Source: a virus
IMG/VR virus record: IMGVR_UViG_3300005549_000005
Location: 1-45,699 of that record
DNA length: 45,699 nucleotides
Direction: 5' to 3' (one strand)
The position numbers and the translations under genes were made by a program. Shown one piece after another: positions 6,563-13,904 of this stretch; positions within the stretch are counted from its first letter, which is position 1; each line of letters opens with the position of its first letter. The notes under the pieces are model-generated. The model saw only the letters and a program-made list of their open reading frames with translations. It was not told the origin of the DNA and did not search any database.

Positions 6563-6843
6563 CAACCACCACCACACCTGTCAGCACCCATCGCAAGATC
6601 ATCATTGCGATCCACGCAAATTGGGCCACCGGCCAAGCGTTCGCCTTGCGTGACGTAGCGAAGGAAGCAAAGGTGAGCACGGCTAGTGTGGTCCGAGCAT
6701 TGGTGACTCTTCGTAAACTAAACTTTGTCCTTCACACAGAAAAAGCCTGCGCCGGCCGGTACTATCGCGTCACCACACGGTGGCCAGTAGAAATCAAAGA
6801 TGCTTTTGAAGGTTTTGAGTATGCGAGGTTACTGAAACTATGA
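6559..6843 (+). CDS. Winged-helix DNA-binding protein
   Basis: A 94-residue protein with a helix-turn-helix pattern: FALRDVAKEAKVSTASVVRAL (about residues 28-48) followed by LRKLNFVLHTEKACAGRYYRV, which looks like the wing of a MarR/IclR-like fold. It probably binds DNA and may regulate early genes or modify host transcription. It lies in a coupled run of small early genes; target sites are unknown. Confidence 0.65.
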   Translation: MTTTTTPVSTHRKIIIAIHANWATGQAFALRDVAKEAKVSTASVVRALVTLRKLNFVLHTEKACAGRYYRVTTRWPVEIKDAFEGFEYARLLKL

Positions 6844-7061
6844 GCTTCCATGCGTGGTGGACAGATCAAGGTGTCGCAGCCTGTGGCGTCGTTTATTATT
6901 TTGATAGGGAAGGAAACGAGGTGCCTTGTTACAGTGTTTCTACTACAAAAGAAACCAAGCTGGGTTTTTCAGATGTGACGTATATAGGTGAAGTAGAAAA
7001 GTTTTCCAGAAATTCTCTCCAAAGGGTAATTTCCTTACGTAGATTGAACCAAAACTATTAA
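6840..7061 (+). CDS. Hypothetical protein (73 aa)
   Basis: A 73-residue protein, MSFHAWWTDQGVAACGV onward, with mixed strand-like sequence and no motif I recognise. It is coupled to the winged-helix gene by an ATGA overlap. A 16-base gap with AAAGGAG leads to the next gene. Confidence 0.6.
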   Translation: MSFHAWWTDQGVAACGVVYYFDREGNEVPCYSVSTTKETKLGFSDVTYIGEVEKFSRNSLQRVISLRRLNQNY

Positions 7062-7077
7062 AGGAGAGCACAACAAA

Positions 7078-7251
7078 ATGCCAACCCACTACAACGCAAA
7101 CGTCAAAATCAGAGACTTCCCCCGCGCTAGCGACGAAGTGTTGAATCTGCTCGCAACGGCGCGTAGCGTTCCAAAGTATGAAATCGTGCGGGCGGCATTG
7201 ATCGAGTACGCCGAGAAGCATAAAGGGGAGATCGTAGACAAATGCGTATGA
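7078..7251 (+). CDS. Ribbon-helix-helix-like regulator
   Basis: A 57-residue protein: a short strand (NVKIRDFP) followed by two helices (DEVLNLLATARSV and KYEIVRAALIEYAEKH). That is the size and layout of an Arc/CopG-type ribbon-helix-helix repressor, which binds DNA as a dimer through the strand. The ATG at 7078 follows AAAGGAG. The end overlaps the next gene by 10 bases. Confidence 0.65.
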   Translation: MPTHYNANVKIRDFPRASDEVLNLLATARSVPKYEIVRAALIEYAEKHKGEIVDKCV

Positions 7252-7478
7252 TGCTACTGGCAGGCTTGTTGACGGTTGGGCAATGTTACCAATTGGACTA
7301 TCCACGGGAACGTTGGCAGACACCAATCACGTCAAAAGTCATCGAGGTAGGAAAACGTGCCTACCGCATAAGTCATTACACGTCGCCTTACGGTTTCCTC
7401 GGAGATTGGACACAAGACATTTATGTCTATCAAACCAAGCGTGAAATCCCACTGAAAGTGGTCCCTTGCCCAAAATGA
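7242..7478 (+). CDS. Hypothetical protein with possible signal peptide (78 aa)
   Basis: A 78-residue protein starting MRMMLLAGLLTVGQCYQLDY. The first 15 residues could be a short signal peptide, with LLTVGQC loosely like a lipoprotein site. A start at 7248 (MMLLAG) is equally possible. The rest is soluble and strand-rich. Overlaps with both neighbours support translation. Function unknown. Confidence 0.55.
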   Translation: MRMMLLAGLLTVGQCYQLDYPRERWQTPITSKVIEVGKRAYRISHYTSPYGFLGDWTQDIYVYQTKREIPLKVVPCPK

Positions 7479-7711
7479 TAAAACTAGGCGACAAACCACT
7501 CGCAGAGATGTCGGCCGAAGAAATGCTGGAAGCTATCACGGCAATGCGAACCGAACGCGAAGCGCTCCGCGCGGAAGCTATCAAAAAGAAACAAGATGCT
7601 GAGGCCGGGCCCGTGGCGAGGCAACCACGAGCACCAAAGGCGCCAAAGATAACCACACCAAACGCCCTAACCGACACCCTAGCATTCCTCAAAGGAGGAA
7701 ACGATGCCTAA
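7475..7711 (+). CDS. Hypothetical helical basic protein (78 aa)
   Basis: A 78-residue protein, MIKLGDKPLAEMSAEEML onward, with a helical Glu/Arg/Lys-rich N-terminal half and a proline- and lysine-rich second half (RQPRAPKAPKITTPN), so probably nucleic-acid-binding or partly disordered. ATGA overlap with the gene before; overlaps the gene after by 8 bases. Confidence 0.6.
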   Translation: MIKLGDKPLAEMSAEEMLEAITAMRTEREALRAEAIKKKQDAEAGPVARQPRAPKAPKITTPNALTDTLAFLKGGNDA

Positions 7712-7883
7712 AGGTGAAGCCATGCAGGCTGTTATCGAGAATGCGCTGCAACGCTACCAGAAACAGCAAAAGTTGACTTGGAAGATCAAAAGGGAACGGG
7801 CGCTAGCCGCCTACATGGACGACATCACCTTGTCACGTGACTTGCGGTTGGCGGATGAGGGGATGCGGGGTTACCACGCATGA
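7704..7883 (+). CDS. Hypothetical helical protein (59 aa)
   Basis: A 59-residue ORF with an excellent ribosome site (AAAGGAGGAAACG before ATG 7704). It is charged and helical (MQAVIENALQRYQKQQ). Not recognised. The end shares an ATGA overlap with the next gene at 7880. Confidence 0.65.
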   Translation: MPKGEAMQAVIENALQRYQKQQKLTWKIKRERALAAYMDDITLSRDLRLADEGMRGYHA

Positions 7884-7990
7884 AGACGTTCATACAAGTA
7901 CTCTACCTTCTTTGTTTCTTGATATGTATTCTTGCGGTTACGTATCACATTGGTTGGTGTCGTGGGTTCAATAAAAGGTATAAACCGTGA
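7880..7990 (+). CDS. Membrane micropeptide (36 aa)
   Basis: A 36-residue peptide, MKTFIQVLYLLCFLICILA then VTYHIGWCRGF, with one hydrophobic helix and a basic C-terminus: a single-pass inner-membrane peptide. Coupled to the gene before by ATGA and to the gene after by GTGA. Possible superinfection or lysis-timing role, but nothing specific can be read. Confidence 0.55.
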   Translation: MKTFIQVLYLLCFLICILAVTYHIGWCRGFNKRYKP

Positions 7991-8145
7991 TTTTTCCAAA
8001 ATGGGAATACAAACTAGTACGTGATCATCCATTAAACATTCCTGAATTAAACAATACCGGCCGAGAAGGTTGGGAATTGGTCACAATCCGTGTTTACACA
8101 GGTGTTGACGTTTTCGTTTTCAAACGGGAGATTGCTCATGATTGA
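7987..8145 (+). CDS. DUF4177-like small protein
   Basis: A 52-residue protein beginning at GTG 7987. WEYKLV ... ELNNTGREGWELVTI matches the core pattern of the DUF4177 family (WEYK, then L-N-x-x-G-x-E-G-W-E-L-V). The biochemical role of that family is unknown. It overlaps the nuclease start by 8 bases. Confidence 0.65.
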   Translation: MIFPKWEYKLVRDHPLNIPELNNTGREGWELVTIRVYTGVDVFVFKREIAHD

Positions 8146-9244
8146 CGAAGTCAACAAAAGAATCTACATAGATAATTCCACGCGCGCAATGTTTCAAGCA
8201 TGCAAGGAAAAAGCACGCTTGGGATCGTTCCTTGGTTATCGCTCAAAGACTTCCGCTGCAAGTCTTGACTTCGGTCATGCAATCCACGCTGGTTGGGAAG
8301 CTTACTACGATGCGTTGGCGGGTGGGTGGCATGATACAGACGGTTGGCATACGTTTGAAGAGCTCGCAAAACCTGACCCTTTTTGGGATGAGAAATCTGA
8401 ATTAGCTTATACTGATAAAACCACGCCAACTGAACGAGCACAAGCCGCATTCCTCCGAGACCTAGGCCACACCGGCGCAACCTTGCCAGTCTCTCTAGAA
8501 AGTGAAGAACGTCGCTCCCTAGAGCGAGGTCTCTACCTTCTCGAAGCCTACATTTATCGTTGGCGTAACGAGCCTTACGAGAACATTTTAATCAATGGTG
8601 AACCCCAGACCGAGGTAGGTTTCCGTTACTTCATCACAAGATGGGAAGATTACGAAGTTTACTATGTTGGTTACATTGACCGTTTGATGTTTAACAAGAT
8701 GACGCAGCGACCCGTTATCTTTGAAGGGAAAACCACAACACAAAATCTAGATTTGTATACTGGGCAGTCCAAACCCAATCATCAGGTCACGGGTTACTTC
8801 CCGGCCGCGCAAGCGCTGCTTAAACAATTCTTCATGCCTGGAAGAAGCGAGGGTGATGTCAAAGAATGCGTTTGGGATGCCATCTTCGTTTCATCGCGCA
8901 AGCCTGACATGAAAAAGGGTTTAACCGACCGTTGGTGGTCCTACGGCATTGACCTAGACCATGACTTCAAACGGCACACCACCACGCGCTCCCGGACCGA
9001 CATCACCGAGTTCATGATCGAACTCGAAGAGGATGTCCAAGACTACTGTCGTTGGTTAACGTCAGGTAAAGCCCGGTGGCCGCGCACCGCCCCCGGTGCG
9101 TGCCATGCCTTCGGCGGGTGCCAGTTTAGAAATCGTTGCAGTGTGAACCTCGATCCGGAGCAAGAAACACAGTTCATGGAATCCTTCTTCAAGGTTGAAA
9201 GGTGGCAACCTTGGATTAAAATTACAGAAAAGCTAAAATCATGA
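8138..9244 (+). CDS. PD-(D/E)XK nuclease with iron-sulphur cysteines (Cas4/AddB-like)
   Basis: A 368-residue protein. The nuclease core is GYIDRL (D181) with IFEGKTT (E196, K198), the PD-(D/E)XK catalytic set; GHAIHAGWEAYY (46-57) matches the upstream helix motif of RecB-type nucleases. One early Cys (C22) and three late ones (C322, C328, C334) match the iron-staple layout of AddB and Cas4. It is expected to degrade DNA ends and, with the Sak4-like ATPase and ssDNA-binding protein downstream, to feed recombination. ATG 8138 is chosen over an upstream GTG because it overlaps the preceding gene in the usual way. Confidence 0.85.
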   Translation: MIDEVNKRIYIDNSTRAMFQACKEKARLGSFLGYRSKTSAASLDFGHAIHAGWEAYYDALAGGWHDTDGWHTFEELAKPDPFWDEKSELAYTDKTTPTERAQAAFLRDLGHTGATLPVSLESEERRSLERGLYLLEAYIYRWRNEPYENILINGEPQTEVGFRYFITRWEDYEVYYVGYIDRLMFNKMTQRPVIFEGKTTTQNLDLYTGQSKPNHQVTGYFPAAQALLKQFFMPGRSEGDVKECVWDAIFVSSRKPDMKKGLTDRWWSYGIDLDHDFKRHTTTRSRTDITEFMIELEEDVQDYCRWLTSGKARWPRTAPGACHAFGGCQFRNRCSVNLDPEQETQFMESFFKVERWQPWIKITEKLKS

Positions 9245-9600
9245 GCTACGCTGGTGTCCGTTCTGATTATAGTAAACTTCACAGACAACAATTAGAAAAA
9301 ATTATTGGGCGAACTCTCCCAAAAGGCGCAGAAGTGCATCATCGGTATGATTGGAAAATCTTTAATGTCGTTATCTGTGAAAATCATGCCTATCATCACC
9401 TAATTGAAACACGCCAAGAAGCTTACCGTAAAACTGGCGATGCAACAAAGCGCAAATGTCAATACTGTGGTCAATTTGATGTTATTTCTAATATGAAACA
9501 AACGCCAGGACATAATATGAAACAAATGACTTATCAACATAAAGAATGTGTGAGCATAAATAATAAAAGATACCGTGCGCGCCGAAAAGGAGTGTCTTGA
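9241..9600 (+). CDS. HNH endonuclease, probably a mobile gene
   Basis: A 119-residue protein. LPKGAEVHHRYDWKIFN (H33, H34, N42) and CENHAYHHLIETR (H49, H52, H53) form the HNH core; C73-x2-C76 with HKEC (100-103) form a zinc site. HNH proteins nick or cut DNA, and phage copies are often homing enzymes. The gene is clearly more AT-rich than the nuclease and ATPase genes on either side, a sign of separate origin. ATGA overlap at the start and TGATGG overlap at the end: it is neatly fitted into the operon. Confidence 0.8.
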   Translation: MSYAGVRSDYSKLHRQQLEKIIGRTLPKGAEVHHRYDWKIFNVVICENHAYHHLIETRQEAYRKTGDATKRKCQYCGQFDVISNMKQTPGHNMKQMTYQHKECVSINNKRYRARRKGVS

Positions 9601-9791
9601 TGGAAGAAAATAGTCAAGAAGTTATCGTAGCTCACAGTCTCCACCTTTTACCAGATGCGAATTTTGGAGATGAAACAGCCGCGAATCTTCAATGCGGCCG
9701 GTGCGGCAAGACTTACGGGAATCCAACCCTAGCTTCACGGGAGGTTTGCGTGCCTAACGATCATTGGTCAAACCACAAGGAGAAGGCATGA
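9600..9791 (+). CDS. Small zinc-ribbon-like protein (63 aa)
   Basis: A 63-residue protein, MEENSQEVIVAHSLH onward. LQCGRCGKTYG followed by CVPNDHWSNH gives C-x2-C and C ... H, a likely zinc site. Its stop overlaps the next ATG (ATGA). Function unknown; its 5' half is AT-rich like the HNH gene before it. Confidence 0.6.
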   Translation: MEENSQEVIVAHSLHLLPDANFGDETAANLQCGRCGKTYGNPTLASREVCVPNDHWSNHKEKA

Positions 9792-10615
9792 GAACCATCT
9801 GCCTCCAAGGCGAGCCTGGAAGTGGCAAATCACGTATGGGATGCTTAACAGCAGTAAACAAACCCGTCCACGTTGTGGACATTGACTGTAAAATCGCAGG
9901 CGCTGGTTGGGCGCAAGCAGCGTTGAAGTCTGGTGAGCTTACTTACTGGGAAGTAAGTGAACCTATTGATGACTCCAACTTGAAATCGCGGATGCTAGGC
10001 CTCAGCAAGGATCTCAAAACAGCTAGACCTACCATTGAGCCTAAAGGTTGGGCATTAATGGCTGAGCTAGCTTATCGTCTCCCTAAAGATGAAGTAAGCA
10101 TGCGCGCCGGAACTTGGATGTTTGACTGTCTAACGCTAGCTAACGAACATGCCAAATCCATGATTATGCACGGGGCCGGGCGCTCTAAGTTCACCTTCGA
10201 TCAGTGGACAAATTTGAAAATATGTTGGATGCAAACAATCAGTGTTTGGCGTGATCTAGCTCGTGAGAATGGTAAGGATCTTATCTTTACCGTTCACGAA
10301 CGTTTCAAAGAGGAACCCGGGGAACTAACCAAAGGCGTTCGTTTAGAGGCTGTAAGCTCGGGAGGTGATACAGCACTTCAAAAGACTTACGTTGGCCAGC
10401 AAGATATCGCTGTTTGGGCAGCAATCGATGGTCAGTTTGGGCAGTTAATCGGGGGGTTGACTGACGAATACTACTGGTTGTATGTCGATGCGTCCAACAG
10501 AGATAAACCGGTATGGAAATGCCGGGTGTGGCCCGATGGGAGGCGGGCGTTGCGGACAAGCTTCATGCTTGACAAAGCGGAGTGGGAACCTGACTTTCGG
10601 AAAATCTGGAGGTGA
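9788..10615 (+). CDS. P-loop ATPase, RecA/Sak4-like recombination protein
   Basis: A 275-residue protein with Walker A GEPGSGKS (residues 8-15) at the very N-terminus and a Walker B-like MFDCL (D113). Length, N-terminal P-loop and position beside an exonuclease and ssDNA-binding protein fit the Sak4 or nucleotide-binding phage ATPases (RecA superfamily single-strand annealing proteins). Inferred role: pairing or annealing of single strands during phage recombination and replication. ATG 9788 overlaps the previous stop, which fixes the start. Confidence 0.8.
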   Translation: MRTICLQGEPGSGKSRMGCLTAVNKPVHVVDIDCKIAGAGWAQAALKSGELTYWEVSEPIDDSNLKSRMLGLSKDLKTARPTIEPKGWALMAELAYRLPKDEVSMRAGTWMFDCLTLANEHAKSMIMHGAGRSKFTFDQWTNLKICWMQTISVWRDLARENGKDLIFTVHERFKEEPGELTKGVRLEAVSSGGDTALQKTYVGQQDIAVWAAIDGQFGQLIGGLTDEYYWLYVDASNRDKPVWKCRVWPDGRRALRTSFMLDKAEWEPDFRKIWR

Positions 10616-10617
10616 TG

Positions 10618-10797
10618 ATGGCCAGCGTTAGACAGGTGGCTTCTGTCCTGAATGGGATGGATCCTTATCGTGAAATCACGTTGGAGGATCTCGTAACGAT
10701 CTTTCACTTAACAAGCCCAAAAGCAACAAGAGCAGAAGCACAGGCCTATCAGGCACAAGCAAGTGAAATCCAGAAACCCCACAACGAAAGGATCTAA
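10618..10797 (+). CDS. Hypothetical helical protein (59 aa)
   Basis: A 59-residue protein, MASVRQVASVLNGMDP onward, helical and Ala/Gln-rich. GGAGG at 10608-10612 best fits ATG 10618; ATG 10615 is too close. It lies two bases before the ssDNA-binding-protein gene. Not recognised; it may be a partner of the recombination proteins. Confidence 0.6.
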   Translation: MASVRQVASVLNGMDPYREITLEDLVTIFHLTSPKATRAEAQAYQAQASEIQKPHNERI

Positions 10798-10799
10798 CC

Positions 10800-11279
10800 A
10801 TGTCTGACGGTCATATCCCCGTGAACGCTAGTGATCTCCCGATCGACACCCCGCCCCTGGACGAGTCCGCCGTCTACGACGTGGCGTTGAAGAAGATCGT
10901 GCTCAATCCCAAGCGCAGCAAGGAAGGGACGGGCGTGGTGTTCTGCAAGATTCAGTGTGAAGTCGCTGGTGGTGACTTCGAGGGAGCGTTCCTGCCCTTG
11001 AACTACCTGCCATTGCCTATCCCATTGGAATCGGACATGTCGAAGGGTGAGCGTTATCAGGCCACGCGCACAAGCGTTGCCTTCGGTCGATTCTGCCGGG
11101 CGTTCAAGATCACCGGGGAAATCCCCGAAGTGGATCTTGCCGACGTCGACAGCATCAACGCCTGGCAGGACTGGGCTTCGCAGTATTACGAGTCCACCGG
11201 TAAGGTCACCATCCGAAATCAGGAGTTCCCTCCTGGGAGCGGGCGGATGCAGTCGGGGATTAACGACTTCATCTTCTAA
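10800..11279 (+). CDS. ssDNA-binding protein, DUF669-like
   Basis: A 159-residue protein. After a flexible N-terminus comes a strand-rich OB-like core (VYDVALKKIVLN ... VVFCKIQCEVAGGDFEGAFLPLNYLPL), and it ends in the acidic/aromatic tail NDFIF, as SSB-type proteins often do to recruit partners. Size, tail and position next to the Sak4-like ATPase and polymerase support a phage ssDNA-binding protein. Preceded by AAAGGAT and coupled to the 10618 gene. Confidence 0.7.
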   Translation: MSDGHIPVNASDLPIDTPPLDESAVYDVALKKIVLNPKRSKEGTGVVFCKIQCEVAGGDFEGAFLPLNYLPLPIPLESDMSKGERYQATRTSVAFGRFCRAFKITGEIPEVDLADVDSINAWQDWASQYYESTGKVTIRNQEFPPGSGRMQSGINDFIF

Positions 11280-11284
11280 AGGAT

Positions 11285-11336
11285 GAAATGCGCGGAGCCG
11301 ACAACGGCTTGCGGGCCTTAGCCCGACGCGCATTTC
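11285..11336 (+). ncRNA. Predicted three-way-junction RNA element
   Basis: A 52-base segment just after the ssDNA-binding-protein stop. The outer stem GAAATGCGCG (11285-11294) pairs perfectly with CGCGCATTTC (11327-11336). Inside are two perfect 5-bp hairpins, AGCCG-ACAA-CGGCT (11296-11309) and CGGGC-CTTA-GCCCG (11312-11325). There is no U-run, so it is not a standard terminator. It may stabilise or process the mRNA, or mark the insertion edge of the AT-rich genes that follow. Confidence 0.65.
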
Positions 11337-11365
11337 TCCCACAACGCAAAAAAGGAAGAAAAATA

Positions 11366-11623
11366 ATGGGAACTTGCTATACAGTATTTCTTCAAGATGA
11401 TTTTGACTGGAGTTACTTAAACAGAACTAAAGAAACTACTTTAAAGGAATTTGCGCAAGAATTCAAAGTTACTAAATTAGGAGAATGGTCTGGTTGGGCA
11501 GTATTTGATTTTGAAAAAACGCCACCGTACATAGATTACGTAAAAACCAGAATTCTTAATTATTGTGATGCTTGTTATTATACTGCAGATACTGAAGCAG
11601 GCTTACTTAAAAAACTTGTATGA
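11366..11623 (+). CDS. AT-rich hypothetical protein (85 aa)
   Basis: An 85-residue protein starting MGTCYTVFLQDDFDWSY. ATG 11366 follows AAAAAAGGAAG. Codon use is much more AT-rich than in the ssDNA-binding-protein gene before it, suggesting recent acquisition. No family recognised. Its stop overlaps the next ATG (ATGA at 11620-11623). Confidence 0.65.
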   Translation: MGTCYTVFLQDDFDWSYLNRTKETTLKEFAQEFKVTKLGEWSGWAVFDFEKTPPYIDYVKTRILNYCDACYYTADTEAGLLKKLV

Positions 11624-11649
11624 TCTTCCCAAACCTTCGAGTCCCTGCC
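11620..11649 (+). repeat. Peptide-level repeat, upstream copy (MIFPNLRVPA)
   Basis: Ten codons encoding the same peptide as 11862-11891. Nine of ten codons differ between the copies: the initiation codon is ATG here and TTG there, and eight others differ only at the third base. This copy uses mostly C- or A-ending codons (ATC TTC CCA AAC) and the other mostly T-ending ones (ATT TTT CCT AAT). Confidence 0.85.
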
Positions 11650-11865
11650 CGCCATGGCTTAGGTATTTTAATGTCATGTTTATGTGGTTATTGTGCTGTT
11701 ATTTGTGTTGATGAGGGTGACGATGCAATTCTAGTTTTAGATGCTTATCAAGTGTTAACCAGGAAGTTCAAGTGGATCAATTGCCCATTCACGTCCGAGG
11801 AATTTGATTCTTTTAGGTTAACACTTAAAATGCTTCAAGCCGCAGAACGAGATTTCATCATTTGA
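11620..11865 (+). CDS. Small gene inserted at polymerase 5' end, fused to a copy of its start
   Basis: An 81-residue frame whose first ten residues, MIFPNLRVPA, are identical to the first ten of the polymerase at 11862; after that the sequences differ. The rest (from Met at 11671, MSCLCGYCAVICVDEG) is an AT-rich, acidic unknown protein with a C-x-C-x2-C group. I read this as a small mobile gene that landed after codon 10 of the polymerase, leaving the old start here. Its own start could be 11671. Confidence 0.6.
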   Translation: MIFPNLRVPARHGLGILMSCLCGYCAVICVDEGDDAILVLDAYQVLTRKFKWINCPFTSEEFDSFRLTLKMLQAAERDFII

Positions 11866-11891
11866 TTTTTCCTAATCTACGTGTGCCTGCT
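11862..11891 (+). repeat. Peptide-level repeat, downstream copy (MIFPNLRVPA)
   Basis: The partner of 11620-11649 and the actual N-terminus of the polymerase. Its T-ending codons match the inserted AT-rich gene rather than the rest of the polymerase, as if it arrived with the insert. Confidence 0.85.
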
Positions 11892-13619
11892 AGCGGCCCG
11901 CGCAATGCGCGTTTGGCGACAATTGGCATGGCTCCCGCAAAAAATGAGATAGCCGATAAAACTCCGTTTACGGGCCCGTCCGGGAGGATCTTTAATGAAG
12001 CGTTGGCGACTTCCAAAGTTAACCGTTCACAAGTCTTTGTATCGAACCTCTGTAATTTTTTCATTGACGATAACAATCTTTATTCGGTTCCAGAAGAGAT
12101 CATGGAAAACGAACGTCAACGTGTATTCCGAGAACTCGACGAAGTCAAACCAAACTGCCTCCTCATCATGGGTGCGGACACCCTCGATCTTCTCACCGCT
12201 TCTCATTTGGATACCGCGATTAACAAGAAAACCGGGGAAAAATATCTCGTAACGATCAACTCCAAGGAGGGAATCATCAAATGGCGAGGAAGCATATTCG
12301 AGCTAAAACTCCCGTCCGGGCGCGTGCAAAAGTGCGTAGCAGCGATGCATCCAGCAAGCTTCATCCGCGGCCAATGGAAGTGGTTACCTCTCTTCAAATA
12401 CATCGATGTCCCGCGGGCTGTCACACAATCTTCATTTCCAGAAATGAGACTAATGTCACGCGAGGCGATAGTTGGACCGTCATTCCAACAAGCGATCGAG
12501 TATCTACAGGAAGCAGAGACAAAGGAATGGATATCTATAGACTACGAGGGTATGGTCCATATAACGTGCCTAGGAATTGGCTGGACCGCCACACAGGCTC
12601 TTTGCATTCCTTTAAATCGTGTTGGTGCAGCATCGTACTGGTCGGTAGACCAAGAGATTCAATTGTGGAAATTATGGTGCCAAATTTTACAAAATCCCAA
12701 AGTCAAGATCATAGCCCAAAACGCTAGCTATGAGTGGATCAAATCATGGCTTCACGGCATTTATCCTAACCCTTTGGGTATTGATACTATGCACGCCCAT
12801 CATTGTTTATATCCTGATTGGGGCGGCATTACTGATGAATGGACCAAACGGAAGAGAGATATCGATAATCCTGGTCACGGTCTGGCTCTCATCACTAGTC
12901 AATACACTGATCAGCCTTTCTACAAAGACGAGGGACGTCACTGGCGCCCCGAACACGGAGAAAGAGCATTCTGGCAATACAACGCTTTAGACGTAATGGT
13001 AACTTACGAAGCCGCTTTCAAAATGATGGAAGAACTTAAAAGCCTTGAACTCTGGGAAGTCTACCAACGCGAGTACCTCGATGGCTTCGAGCATTTGCTT
13101 CGTATGGAATGGTTCGGGACCAAGATTGACGTCGACCGACGCGCCAGCGCGCAGGTTGAGCTAACAGCCGAAATGCACCAATTGTGCGTACAACTCGAAG
13201 ATTTGTGGAAGTTGAAAGTCATCACGAAGAGTGAGAAAAAAGGCCAAAAGCCACAAGATGGGTTGTTGAATCTTGCGAGCCCAGCCCAAGTGAAAACCTT
13301 TTTCCTAAAGCAAGGCTACAAGTTAGGCATCAATCGCAAGACAGGCCAACCCAAGCTAGCCAAGGAGGATCTTCAAGCCTTAGCTATCAAACACGACAGT
13401 GAAGCCATCCGCACCATGCTTCGAGTCCGTGAAATCCAGGACCTTATCAACGATGTCCTAACCCAACCGCTCGATCCCAACCACAACATCCACAGCCACT
13501 GGCGTTTAGGAGGAACCAACGTGACACGACTCTCCTCTGGAGAGAGTATTCTTGGTGGTGGAACCAATCTACAAAACTTGCCTAGGCAGGGCGTAGCTCG
13601 AAGTCTCTTCCTCCCATGA
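11862..13619 (+). CDS. DNA polymerase A family, N-terminal part: UDG-like, 3'-5' exonuclease, thumb
   Basis: A 585-residue protein. Residues about 15-185 resemble the uracil-DNA glycosylase superfamily (GMAPAKNE, then AMHPASFIRG near 161-170), a domain also found in front of phage SPO1-type polymerases. Residues about 220-390 are a DEDD proofreading exonuclease: IDYEG (D227, E229), AQNASYEW, IDTM (D308), YNALDV (D377). The rest is the polymerase up to TRLSS and TNLQNLP, ending ARSLFLP just before motif A. The catalytic palm is encoded separately at 13901. It starts at TTG inside the previous stop (TTGA); that start is supported by the repeated peptide. The two halves presumably assemble. Confidence 0.9.
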   Translation: MIFPNLRVPASGPRNARLATIGMAPAKNEIADKTPFTGPSGRIFNEALATSKVNRSQVFVSNLCNFFIDDNNLYSVPEEIMENERQRVFRELDEVKPNCLLIMGADTLDLLTASHLDTAINKKTGEKYLVTINSKEGIIKWRGSIFELKLPSGRVQKCVAAMHPASFIRGQWKWLPLFKYIDVPRAVTQSSFPEMRLMSREAIVGPSFQQAIEYLQEAETKEWISIDYEGMVHITCLGIGWTATQALCIPLNRVGAASYWSVDQEIQLWKLWCQILQNPKVKIIAQNASYEWIKSWLHGIYPNPLGIDTMHAHHCLYPDWGGITDEWTKRKRDIDNPGHGLALITSQYTDQPFYKDEGRHWRPEHGERAFWQYNALDVMVTYEAAFKMMEELKSLELWEVYQREYLDGFEHLLRMEWFGTKIDVDRRASAQVELTAEMHQLCVQLEDLWKLKVITKSEKKGQKPQDGLLNLASPAQVKTFFLKQGYKLGINRKTGQPKLAKEDLQALAIKHDSEAIRTMLRVREIQDLINDVLTQPLDPNHNIHSHWRLGGTNVTRLSSGESILGGGTNLQNLPRQGVARSLFLP

Positions 13620-13759
13620 CAGCTCCTGTGAGGGATCTTGCAAAAGCTCAAGAGTGTGCCAAATGCGGTCAAACCGCAATGTTGTGCATTCGTTGTCTCA
13701 CTTGTCTAGCTTGCCACAAAAAGGATCTTGAAAGGAGTTGTCCTGATGTTACACTGTGA
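13616..13759 (+). CDS. Zinc-finger ORF 1 inside split polymerase
   Basis: A 47-residue ORF joined by ATGA to the end of the polymerase N-part. It has C-x2-C (C14, C17) and then C24-x2-C27-x2-C30-x2-C33-H34, enough for two zinc sites. It overlaps the next ORF by 14 bases. It is too short for most callers, but the exact coupling of all four genes from 11862 to 14794 supports translation. Function unknown: it could help join the polymerase halves, bind DNA, or be a mobile remnant. Confidence 0.65.
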   Translation: MTAPVRDLAKAQECAKCGQTAMLCIRCLTCLACHKKDLERSCPDVTL

Positions 13760-13904
13760 CTTTTGTCGGGAGCCAGACAATACCCCAGCGAATACGTTTT
13801 ACATTGAGCGAAACGGTCGAAGGCCATTATGTCTTCAATGCGGCATCGAGATATGCGCACATGTGCTTAAGAGTTTGTTAACACGAGTGTTTATACCTAG
13901 ATGA
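13746..13904 (+). CDS. Zinc-finger ORF 2 inside split polymerase
   Basis: A 52-residue ORF beginning MLHCDFCREPDN, with C4-x2-C7 and C29-x2-C32, a zinc-ribbon layout, plus C37. Preceded by GAAAGGAG. The stop overlaps the ATG of the polymerase C-part (ATGA at 13901-13904). Its last residues, TRVFIPR, resemble the polymerase junction (ARSLFLP ending the N-part, MIPPR starting the C-part), which may be a second recoded junction, though the match is short. Confidence 0.65.
   Translation: MLHCDFCREPDNTPANTFYIERNGRRPLCLQCGIEICAHVLKSLLTRVFIPR

Noticed and set aside
10794-11342. 182-codon minus-strand frame
   Set aside because: It is antisense to the ssDNA-binding-protein gene and the three-way-junction element.
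12281-12990. Plus-strand frames of 148 and 86 codons
   Set aside because: They are out-of-frame shadows of the polymerase N-part, which has clear domain motifs.
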